The position numbers and the translations under genes were made by a program. A stretch of DNA of 64,000 bases from Herbaspirillum sp. AP02 (lineage in GTDB: Bacteria > Pseudomonadota > Gammaproteobacteria > Burkholderiales > Burkholderiaceae_D), in assembly GCF_015767275.1 (NCBI RefSeq), contig NZ_JADWMY010000007.1:62001-126000 (forward strand). Reading direction: 5' to 3'. The notes beneath the pieces are model-generated. The model searched no databases, was not told the DNA's origin, and was given only the letters and a program-made list of their open reading frames with translations. Below, one piece after another: positions 10,970 through 18,545 of this stretch (the first letter of the stretch is position 1; each line of letters begins with the position of its first letter).

Positions 10970-12235
10970 TTAAATGACCGCTTCAATCTCTTTTTTCAGG
11001 CGCAAATTGAGAGAAATTCCACCATTTGATAGGACAAACTCTTTTTCGATCAAAGCATTTAGCGAGGATTCAAACGTAAGAACCTGCTGGCAAAAATGAT
11101 TTTTCAACGTGTCTCGTGAAACAACTTTGCCGCCCCAGAATCTTCGACGCGTTAGCGTAAGCAAGATTTGGCGAGCACCAATATCTAAATCAATTTTTCT
11201 TCGGAAGCCTTCAATTGAGGCATCTAGCGTCTCCAGGATTTTGTCATAGGACTCAATTCCGAAATAGTGGCTGTGTGTTTGCCTTACTGTTGCCACCTCT
11301 GAAGATCCAATTAGCACCACCTCAAAGCCGGATTCAGCTGGAAAATTCTTCTCATTTGCTACATACGCCGCGATTGCTTCATTTGGACTTCTTCCCACGA
11401 TTTCCCAACTTACGAACGATCCGCTATTCCAATCAAAAACAATAATCCAGTTATTAAGACCAGATCCACCGCGAGCCTCCTTCTCTGTCAGAGTTTTGAT
11501 AATTCCCTCATTAACAAAGCTGTGCAAAACACCTGCATTCTGGGCTGAGGACTTGATAATTTCCTCGCAATCAATCCGGAGTTGATCGATAGTCAGTCGA
11601 TGTTCTGCCGAAGGTTGGCGTCCAGCTTCAAGCTCGTAAAATGCGTCTGAAAGCTCGCTAAAGTAACGAAGAATCTTAGGATCTCCATCGCCCTCTTTCA
11701 AATGGTGGCCATAAATCACCGAAGTTCGCTCAATGCTTTCCGACCAATAGTGTTGAACTCGACTACGAACCTGAATTTCAAGTGCCATTTGTTCGCGCGT
11801 GACAAGCAAATGCAACGCCCGATAGCCGGTGGTGTCTCGCCCCTTCTCACGGTAGTCGGTGATTCTCTTTAGCTCAAGATTGGGGTCTTGCTCAACGCGC
11901 TCTTCAAGATACTTCAGCAGCTTATCTACATCCGAATTTTGAGGAACAATAATACGTGCCCCCCCGATGTCTTGAAGCTGACTAAGACGCACACTTAATC
12001 GCTTTAATTTCCGAACTATTTGAGGCTTCCGCTTAAGACGCTGGGCTATGTAATACGATCCGCCATATTCGGTAAGCCATCTTTGCAATTCCAATGTCGT
12101 TTCAGACAATGGTTGCAAGTGACTCTTGCGATACTCGTCAAAGACATCTTCGAGCTCAATATATTCTTCGTCAGTACGATATTGAGCACGTGCTAGAGCG
12201 CTCCCAGCTCGATCTATAGTCGACTTTGAAACCAT
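10970..12235 (-). CDS. RelA/SpoT-domain protein (possible alarmone synthetase or toxin)
   Basis: A 421-residue protein with an N-terminal RelA/SpoT nucleotidyltransferase domain (about 40-175). The key motifs are intact: RLKRKPQIVRKLKR (64-79), D89 in QLQDIGGARI, TTGYRALHLLV (135-145) and E153 in ALEIQVRSRVQHYW. D89 and E153 correspond to the D264/E323 pair that supports catalysis in streptococcal Rel. There is no HD hydrolase domain and no TGS/ACT regulatory region, so it is not a housekeeping RelA or SpoT. The C-terminal 240 residues (a strand-rich segment NNWIIVFDWNSGSFVSW then helices) are unfamiliar. A good AGGGGAGAGG precedes the ATG. The gene is AT-rich compared with its neighbours and sits near tRNA-Phe, suggesting transfer. 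It could make (p)ppGpp or (p)ppApp, or modify tRNA as toxic small alarmone synthetases do; sequence alone does not decide. Confidence 0.8.
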   Translation of the reverse strand: MVSKSTIDRAGSALARAQYRTDEEYIELEDVFDEYRKSHLQPLSETTLELQRWLTEYGGSYYIAQRLKRKPQIVRKLKRLSVRLSQLQDIGGARIIVPQNSDVDKLLKYLEERVEQDPNLELKRITDYREKGRDTTGYRALHLLVTREQMALEIQVRSRVQHYWSESIERTSVIYGHHLKEGDGDPKILRYFSELSDAFYELEAGRQPSAEHRLTIDQLRIDCEEIIKSSAQNAGVLHSFVNEGIIKTLTEKEARGGSGLNNWIIVFDWNSGSFVSWEIVGRSPNEAIAAYVANEKNFPAESGFEVVLIGSSEVATVRQTHSHYFGIESYDKILETLDASIEGFRRKIDLDIGARQILLTLTRRRFWGGKVVSRDTLKNHFCQQVLTFESSLNALIEKEFVLSNGGISLNLRLKKEIEAVI

Positions 12236-12389
12236 CTCCCTCTCCCCTTTTTATCAATCCCTAAGTTCGTTCCTAAAAAAGAGCTCACAAAAATATTATT
12301 AATAAGATTTACAACTAACTCTGTATCAGGCGGTGCTTGATGGCCGATGGGATTGCGTTCGCCTCCAATCACCTGGAACGTCATGAGCC

Positions 12390-13220
12390 TCAGTTCTTCC
12401 CAACTCCACCAATAAACCTCACCTCCACCCGCCGATTCCGCTCATCACTGGCAGCCAGCCCCGGCAAAGGCTGCGAATCCCCATACCCCGCCACAATCAC
12501 CCTGCGTGCGGCTTCCGGTGCGCTACGCCCGATCAGCAGCAGTCGCGCTTCGCGCGCACGGGCGGCGGAGAGGGTGATGTTGTCGTCATAGACGGTGCAG
12601 TAGGCGCGGACATCCGTCACCGGTGCCTTGACCGGCTTGTCGTCGGTGTGGCCTTCCACATAGATGCGGCCTGCCGGGTTCTGCTTCAGGTAATCGGCGA
12701 TGCGTTGCTCCACCTGTGCAAAGGCGGCCCGGGCCTCTGGTTCCACGCAGGCGCTGCCGCGGCGGAAGGCGCCTTCCTTCAGGGTGATCGTGCCTGCCTC
12801 GGTATCGATGGCAACCAATCGGGAAGCGCCCTGCTGCGCAAATACGTTCTGCACCTGTCGCAATACGCCGGTCACGCCTTGCTCCCGCTGATCCTGTTCC
12901 CGCTGTTCCTGCGCCGCCGTGGGCGTGTCGGCACGCGAGGCAGCCGGCGTCGTTGTCGGCTGCGCCGGCGCTGGTGCCGTCGAGGGTGTGGGCTGGAGTG
13001 GGGTCGGCGCTGGCGTAGTTGCTGGCGGCGACGCCGGCGTCGGCGTCGGCACCATGGCCAAGGCAGGCGGCACGCTCTGCACTGTACGTTGCTGCGCGAG
13101 GGCGGCCTGTGCGGCCTCGGTCCCGCCTGCGCGATGCACGGCCAGCAGCAGCACCAGCACCGCCGCCAGGGCCGCCATCAGGCCGGTGGCGACCACCCAT
13201 TCGTTGTCTGCCTGTTTCAT
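12390..13220 (-). CDS. OmpA/MotB-like membrane protein
   Basis: A 276-residue inner-membrane-anchored protein with one N-terminal transmembrane helix (about 8-28), a long Pro/Thr/Ala linker (about 55-100) and a C-terminal OmpA-family peptidoglycan-binding domain (about 140-272) containing RIYVEGHTDDKPV and the closing ASDERNRRVEVRF. Its start lies 12 bases after the stop of a MotA-like gene, so the two form a stator-like pair as in MotAB, ExbBD/TolQR or Zorya ZorAB. Aligned on the MotB/ZorB pattern W-x3-A-D-L-M, this protein reads WVVATGLMAAL, with Gly where the proton-carrying Asp should be; the nearest acids are D5 and E7 before the helix. The real flagellar MotB also has a different, longer N-terminus, so this is not the flagellar stator. 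Confidence 0.75.
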   Translation of the reverse strand: MKQADNEWVVATGLMAALAAVLVLLLAVHRAGGTEAAQAALAQQRTVQSVPPALAMVPTPTPASPPATTPAPTPLQPTPSTAPAPAQPTTTPAASRADTPTAAQEQREQDQREQGVTGVLRQVQNVFAQQGASRLVAIDTEAGTITLKEGAFRRGSACVEPEARAAFAQVEQRIADYLKQNPAGRIYVEGHTDDKPVKAPVTDVRAYCTVYDDNITLSAARAREARLLLIGRSAPEAARRVIVAGYGDSQPLPGLAASDERNRRVEVRFIGGVGKN

Positions 13221-13232
13221 CGCTGCCTCAGG

Positions 13233-13928
13233 TCAGGAAGATCGTGCAGTCTGCCGCTGCAGGGCGTCCATCAACTCGGCATGGCGCAGGTGGGCGCGCT
13301 GCGCTTCGGCCTGTTGTGCCGCCAGCAGCGCGTTGCCGCTGTGGGTGATGGCGTCGATCAGGCGCTGCCGGTCTTGCGCCTCCAGTTGTACGCGGGCGTG
13401 TGCCTGTTCGGTATCGAGCCGCCTGAGGGTGCTTACGCTCCAGGCCAGGCGCGCCTGTTCGCGCGCGCTGAGGGTGATGCAGATCTTCAGGATCAGGTAG
13501 GCCAGGATGCCCCAGGTGGCCATCCTGAACTTGGCACCCAGCGCATCGATGACGGCCGCCAGTGCGCCCGGCGCCTGTTGCGGGCCGAGTACTGCAGCCG
13601 TCTCGCCCAAGGCCAGGCCCAGGCCGATGAAGCTGCCAAGCAGGCCCAGCATCAACACCATGCCAGGCGCGACCTGCGCCCAGCGTTCCGAAGCGGTCGC
13701 TACGGCCTGGCTCAATTCTTCCGGGGTGGTAGGTGCAGGCAGGGCGTGGCGCTCGCCGGTGAGCGTGCCCAGGCGAGCCTCCCATTGCGCCGGACGGGCG
13801 CTGCGCGCCAGCAGCAGCGGCAGACCGATCACCAGCGCCAGCAATAGCAGCGCCACCACGACCTGCAGGCCGCCATCGACCGCGCCATTCCATTGCGGCA
13901 TCAGAAAATCCAGCACGGACTTATTCAT
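13233..13928 (-). CDS. MotA/TolQ/ExbB-like membrane protein
   Basis: A 231-residue membrane protein with predicted helices at about 20-42, 88-108 and 136-155. The second starts APGMVLMLGLLGSFIGLGLAL, the pattern shared by MotA, ExbB and especially ZorA proteins, and the third contains FRMATWGILAYL, which in ZorA/MotA lines the interface with the partner subunit. A Gln/Ala/Arg-rich, probably coiled-coil tail (about 165-225) faces the cytoplasm. It is much shorter than ZorA of characterised Zorya systems. It is the first gene of a two-gene unit with the OmpA-like protein and is divergent from the autotransporter. Function unknown; a local cell-wall-linked stator or defence-related sensor are possibilities. 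Confidence 0.7.
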   Translation of the reverse strand: MNKSVLDFLMPQWNGAVDGGLQVVVALLLLALVIGLPLLLARSARPAQWEARLGTLTGERHALPAPTTPEELSQAVATASERWAQVAPGMVLMLGLLGSFIGLGLALGETAAVLGPQQAPGALAAVIDALGAKFRMATWGILAYLILKICITLSAREQARLAWSVSTLRRLDTEQAHARVQLEAQDRQRLIDAITHSGNALLAAQQAEAQRAHLRHAELMDALQRQTARSS

Positions 13929-14130
13929 CGCCGGCCCCCGTCTGCATCGTCAATCCCCTCATCCCTTCCCCCTGTCGCTTTCGTCTCATTACCACCTGTA
14001 AAGATTGAAGATTAGCAGAAAGACCACACCCAGTGACCAAATGCCTCCTTCAGCAGACTGCTGTAATGAGCCGGTCACAAGTCGTCAGCAGAATTTCAGG
14101 TCTTTACAATCTGCTATCAACTCTTTGCAC

Positions 14131-17100
14131 ATGGCGCGCTCCTCCTTCCCTCTTCGTCTGCTTCCATTGGTGCTTGCCCTGCAGGCGATCTACGCTCCCG
14201 CCCACGCGGCCAACTACACGGTCGGCAACGGCACTACCGACACCACGGCCAAGACGCTGACCAAGAACGGCAGCGACACCATCACCGTCGATGCCGGCGG
14301 TACACTGGCATCGGGCAGCGCGGCTAGCATCAAGACCTCGCAGGACAACGACAACCTCTCCACCGTCACCATCAACAACGCTGGCACGATCAGCCAGACC
14401 AGCGGCCTGTCGGCCATCAGCATCAACAACAAGAAGGTCAACCTGATCCTCAACAATGCGCTGGGCGGGGTGATCACGAGTTCGTCGAGCGCGTCCAAGA
14501 CGCCGACCATCCTGATCGGCAAGGGCAGCGATAGCTTCTCCATCGTCAACCTCGGCACCATCTCGCAGACCGGGCCGACGCCGACCAATGCGGACAATGG
14601 CAAGAACTACGCCATCAATGCCAACGGTGACTACTCCACGACCGGCAACACCATCGTCAACGGCTCGGCCACCAACAGCAGTGCCACCATCAGTTCGTCG
14701 AGCTCGACCGCGATCAAGATGGGCTCCAACATCCTGCTGACCAACTATGGGCGCATCTTCACCACCAGCCCGGTCAACACGTCCTGCCCGGATTACCTCA
14801 GCGCCTGCGCCAGCGGTTCGCCGCCGAAGGCGGCCGATGGTATCTCCATCGATGACGGCATCAAGAATGCCGTCGTGGTCAACTACGGCAGCATCACCGG
14901 CGCGCGCCATGGCATCGATGGTGGCGATCCGGTCGCCGCCACGCCGGACAGCAACCTGGCCAATGCCATCCTGCTCACCCCGCACCTGACCACCACCGGC
15001 ATCAGCTTCGATGCCACCTATGCCGACGGAAGCACGCGCAGCAATGTCACCATCAGCAACAACGTGGTGATCAACCAGGCCGGCGGCGTCATCACCGGCA
15101 ACAACGGCTCGGGCGTCGGTTTCGACAGTCACGGCGTGGTCTTCAACTACGGCACCATCGTCGGCAACTATGCCGGCAGCGGGCGCGTGTATGACGTGCT
15201 GGGCAACGGTGCCACCACCAGCAATGGCGATGGGGACGGTGTGGACATCGACGGCACCGCCTATATCGAGAACTGGGGCAGCATTCGCGGCACTGGCGCC
15301 GGTGGTCTGGATTCCACCGGCCAGCCCAATGGCGCCGATGGCGTGGCCGCTGGCGGCGGCACGGTGATCAACCATGCGGGCGCGGTAATCTATGGCGATG
15401 CACACGGCATCCTGATCGACGACGGCAATGACTGGTCCAAGGACGCCAGCAATCCGCTCATCACCTACAACAACGGCAACACCACCGGACGCGGCACCAG
15501 CAGCGTCAATGGCAGCAAGGCCTACATCGTCAACGACGGCAGCATCATCGGCAACAAGGGTGTGGCCGTCGGCCTGGTGGGCAACTACGACGACACCCTG
15601 ATCAACAATGCCAGCGGCGTCATCACCGGTGGCGCCCAGGCCACGCTGACCGGCCAGGGTGGCAGCACCACACCGGGCGCGGCGGTGCAGATGGGCGATG
15701 GCAACGACACCCTGATCAACTACGGCCGCATCGAAGGCAAGAACGGCATGGCCATCGACATGGGCGATGGCGACGACTCGCTGCAATTGCTGGGCGGCAC
15801 CGTGATCGGCACCATCAACGGCGGCGCCGGTACCGACACCCTCACCACCGGCGGCACCCAGACCTTCGCAGCGGGGGTGCTGTCGGGCTTCGAGAACTTC
15901 GTCGTGCGCGATGGCGTCACGCGTTTCAACTACGACCTGGGCACGGTCAGTAACATGACCGTCAACCAGGGTGCCGTGCTGCAGGTCAATGGCGCCTTCG
16001 GCACCAGCGGCAACCTGGCCGTCAATGGCGTGTTCCAGGCGGCCGATGGGACGGCGGTGCGCAAGATCAATGTCGGCGGCAATTTCTCGCTGGGCAGCGG
16101 CGCGACCCTGCAGGTCGGCGTGGCCGGTCCGCAGGCCGACCAGATCGTCACCGCCGGTCGCGCCACGCTGGCCAATGGCGCCACCGTGCAGCCGGTGGTC
16201 AAGATCTATGTCCCCAACAGCGCACGCTGGACCATCCTGTCGGCGGCCGGTGGTGTGTCGGCCGATGTGTCGCAACTCCAGGTGGCCAACACCGCGACGC
16301 TGAACTACAGCCTGCAGCTCAGTGGCAATGAGCTGATCCTCAGCGCACAGCGCACCAGCAGCGTCAGCGATGTCACCGGCAGTCCGCTGGGCCGGGCCCT
16401 GGATGCACTGGGCAACAACAGCAACAACGCACAGGTGCAATCGCTGCTGGCCTCGCTGGATGCGCTGCCCACTGCAAGCGCCTATCGCAGCGCCGTGCGG
16501 CAACTGCAGCCCGAGACCAACCGCGCCAGCCAGCAGGCGGCGCAGGTGGCCATGGGCAGCGTGTTCTCGGCGGTGTCCGGGCGCATCGATAGCGCCCGCA
16601 ATGACAGCCAGGTTGCCAGCACCTCCGGCATGGATGGCAAGCGCGGCAGCGGCATCTCCACCGGTGAGGCGGCCGCCCGCAGCCGCGTCTGGCTGCAAGG
16701 CCTGGGCGCCTGGGGCAGGCAGGATGCGCGTGCCGGCGCCGATGGCTACAACATCAATGCCTATGGCATGGCGGCCGGTCTTGAAACCGATCTGTCCGCA
16801 CGCGAAGTGGCCGGCCTCACGCTGGGCTACACCCGCGCCGGTACCCGTGGCAACGACAACGCCAGCGGCAATGATGTCGATGTCGATGCGGTGAACCTGG
16901 GCGGCTACCTCGGCCTGGACATGGGCGGCTGGACCCTGGACGGCTCGCTCATGGTGGGCGGCAATCACTACAGCAGCAAGCGCGCCATCAGCTTCCTCGG
17001 ACAGAATGTCACGGGCAGCTACAACGGCTGGCAGCTCGGCGCACGGGTCGAAGCCGGCCTGCCCTTCGCGATCAGCCAGGCCTGGTCAGGCCGCTGGCTG

Positions 17101-17496
17101 GCCGGCCTGCGCCTGTCGCACCTGGGCAACCAGGGCTATACCGAAAACGGCAATGCCGCCGTGGCCCAGAACGTGGGCGCGACCAATGCCAACTCCGTAC
17201 AGCCGACCTTGGGGGTGGAGTTGAATCGTCTCAGCGACAACGGCGACCGTCTGCAACTGCGCGCACGCTATCTGCGCGAGCTGGCCGGCAATCCGGATGT
17301 CACTGCCAGCTTCGTGGCCGGCGGCCCCAGCTTCACCACCGCCAGCGCTGCGCCCAATCGCGATGCGGTGCAACTGGGGGTGAGCTACCGCTTCAATGCC
17401 GCCCAGGGCAGCTACGGCACGCTGGGCTATGACGCCGAAATCCGCGATCGTGCACTGGTGCATCAATTGACGGCACGGGTGGGCTGGCTGTTCTGA
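14131..17496 (+). CDS. Autotransporter with C-terminal outer-membrane beta-barrel
   Basis: A type Va autotransporter of about 1121 residues from the ATG at 14131, which opens a clean Sec signal peptide (MARSSFPLRLLPLVLALQ... ending APAHA). The frame is open 42 codons further up to a TTG at 14005 with an ATG at 14041, so an extended signal peptide is possible; no strong ribosome site decides. The passenger (about 27-820) is made of irregular beta-helix turns rich in Asn, Gly and Thr, with recurring phrases such as INNAG, VINYG and GVITGN. The barrel (about 860-1121) begins SRVWLQGLGAWGRQDA and ends ARVGWLF, with the terminal Phe needed for outer-membrane assembly. No protease or esterase motif was seen, so adhesion is more likely. 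A terminator follows. Confidence 0.9.
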   Translation: MARSSFPLRLLPLVLALQAIYAPAHAANYTVGNGTTDTTAKTLTKNGSDTITVDAGGTLASGSAASIKTSQDNDNLSTVTINNAGTISQTSGLSAISINNKKVNLILNNALGGVITSSSSASKTPTILIGKGSDSFSIVNLGTISQTGPTPTNADNGKNYAINANGDYSTTGNTIVNGSATNSSATISSSSSTAIKMGSNILLTNYGRIFTTSPVNTSCPDYLSACASGSPPKAADGISIDDGIKNAVVVNYGSITGARHGIDGGDPVAATPDSNLANAILLTPHLTTTGISFDATYADGSTRSNVTISNNVVINQAGGVITGNNGSGVGFDSHGVVFNYGTIVGNYAGSGRVYDVLGNGATTSNGDGDGVDIDGTAYIENWGSIRGTGAGGLDSTGQPNGADGVAAGGGTVINHAGAVIYGDAHGILIDDGNDWSKDASNPLITYNNGNTTGRGTSSVNGSKAYIVNDGSIIGNKGVAVGLVGNYDDTLINNASGVITGGAQATLTGQGGSTTPGAAVQMGDGNDTLINYGRIEGKNGMAIDMGDGDDSLQLLGGTVIGTINGGAGTDTLTTGGTQTFAAGVLSGFENFVVRDGVTRFNYDLGTVSNMTVNQGAVLQVNGAFGTSGNLAVNGVFQAADGTAVRKINVGGNFSLGSGATLQVGVAGPQADQIVTAGRATLANGATVQPVVKIYVPNSARWTILSAAGGVSADVSQLQVANTATLNYSLQLSGNELILSAQRTSSVSDVTGSPLGRALDALGNNSNNAQVQSLLASLDALPTASAYRSAVRQLQPETNRASQQAAQVAMGSVFSAVSGRIDSARNDSQVASTSGMDGKRGSGISTGEAAARSRVWLQGLGAWGRQDARAGADGYNINAYGMAAGLETDLSAREVAGLTLGYTRAGTRGNDNASGNDVDVDAVNLGGYLGLDMGGWTLDGSLMVGGNHYSSKRAISFLGQNVTGSYNGWQLGARVEAGLPFAISQAWSGRWLAGLRLSHLGNQGYTENGNAAVAQNVGATNANSVQPTLGVELNRLSDNGDRLQLRARYLRELAGNPDVTASFVAGGPSFTTASAAPNRDAVQLGVSYRFNAAQGSYGTLGYDAEIRDRALVHQLTARVGWLF

Positions 17497-17514
17497 TCCG
17501 GCGTATTTCAGCAC

Positions 17515-17546
17515 CGGCCCGCAGCGTCAGCTTGCGGGCCGTTTTT
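17515..17546 (+). terminator. Rho-independent terminator after the autotransporter
   Basis: CGGCCCGCA (17515-17523) pairs with TGCGGGCCG (17533-17541) and is followed by TTTTT at 17542-17546. Confidence 0.9.
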
Positions 17547-17558
17547 ACTCGGGGGACA

Positions 17559-18446
17559 ATGCGCGCCATGCGCTTACCCTTCCTACCTCATCTGCCCTAT
17601 CGAAATCTCCTCGCCGGCCTGGCCATCCTGCTGGCCGGCTGTGCCGGCGATCCCCTGCAACATGCTGATGGGCTGGCCTCCGGCGCCGCCTTTCAGCGCG
17701 AAGAGATCGACACCGGCCGCTTCGTGCTCACCACCTACGTGAAGGCGCGGCCCGCGCCGACCGTGCTGCGCGTCTATATCGAGGGGGATGGCCGCGCCTG
17801 GCTTAGCCGCACCCAGGTCTCGCCCGACCCGACCCCGCATGAGGCGATGGGCCTGCGACTGGCCGCCAGCGACGCCCACGCCGATGCCACTGCCGCCCTG
17901 CTCTACCTGGCACGCCCCTGCCAGTTCACGCCGATGGCCCGCAACCCGGCCTGCCGGCCCGCCTACTGGAGCGATCTGCGCTATGCCCCCGAAGTGATCG
18001 ACGCCATGGACAATGCCCTGAGCCAGTATGTGGCGCGTCTGAAACCGGCGCGGCTGGAACTGGTCGGCTATTCCGGTGGCGGCGCGGTTGCGGTGCTGCT
18101 GGCAGCGCGGCGCCAGGATGTCAGTTCCATCCGCACCATCGCCGGCAATCTGGATCACGTGGCCGTGAACCGCTGGCATCAGGTCTCGCAGATGCCGGGC
18201 TCGCTCAATCCCATCGACGTGGCGCACCAGGTGGCGCCTATCCCGCAACGGCACTTCAGCGGCGCCGATGATCGCGTCGTCCCGACCGCCATTGCCCGTG
18301 ACTTCGTGACACAGGCCGGTTCTTGCGCTGCCCTGCAGGTGGTGCCGGGCATGGCCCACGAGGGCGACTGGCCAGCCATCTGGCCGGCACTGCTACGCAC
18401 GCCCTTGCCCTGCACTTCGCCCCCTGCCGGTGGCAAAGTCCAATAA
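17559..18446 (+). CDS. Lipoprotein alpha/beta hydrolase
   Basis: About 295 residues. The N-terminus is a lipoprotein signal with lipobox LLAGC (GLAILLAGCAGD), so the mature protein should be anchored in the membrane facing the periplasm. The body is an alpha/beta-hydrolase: VLRVYIEGDGRAWLSR early strand, nucleophile elbow GYSGGGAV, a late Asp in HFSGADDRVVP and a His in VPGMAHEGDW, giving a plausible Ser-Asp-His triad. The ATG at 17559 is chosen because GGGGGA precedes it; the frame extends to a TTG at 17532, but that lies inside the terminator hairpin. Substrate unknown; an esterase or peptidase role is possible. Confidence 0.8.
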   Translation: MRAMRLPFLPHLPYRNLLAGLAILLAGCAGDPLQHADGLASGAAFQREEIDTGRFVLTTYVKARPAPTVLRVYIEGDGRAWLSRTQVSPDPTPHEAMGLRLAASDAHADATAALLYLARPCQFTPMARNPACRPAYWSDLRYAPEVIDAMDNALSQYVARLKPARLELVGYSGGGAVAVLLAARRQDVSSIRTIAGNLDHVAVNRWHQVSQMPGSLNPIDVAHQVAPIPQRHFSGADDRVVPTAIARDFVTQAGSCAALQVVPGMAHEGDWPAIWPALLRTPLPCTSPPAGGKVQ

Positions 18447-18474
18447 AAAAGGGTAGCCAGATGGCTACCCTTTT
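18447..18474. terminator. Terminator between the hydrolase and mqo genes
   Basis: An A-run, GGGTAGCC (18451-18458), loop AGAT, GGCTACCC (18463-18470) and a T-run. It can act on both convergent genes. Confidence 0.9.
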
Positions 18475-18545
18475 CCGATTTCCTGGTGCAGGAATCCGGT
18501 CGCCGGATTACGGCTTCCCGATTCCGTCACGGCACGGTTGACACA

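Noticed and set aside
12330-12420. Search for a tRNA-Phe 3'-end repeat as right attachment site
   Set aside because: Only the short CCACCA near 12400 resembles the tRNA end; this is too little to call an attachment site.
10970-13928. Calling the locus a Zorya defence system
   Set aside because: No ZorC, ZorD or ZorE homologue is present, the MotA-like tail is short and the MotB-like Asp is missing.
14104-16968. 954-codon open frame antisense to the autotransporter
   Set aside because: Produced by the repetitive passenger codons; no family motif and no start signal.
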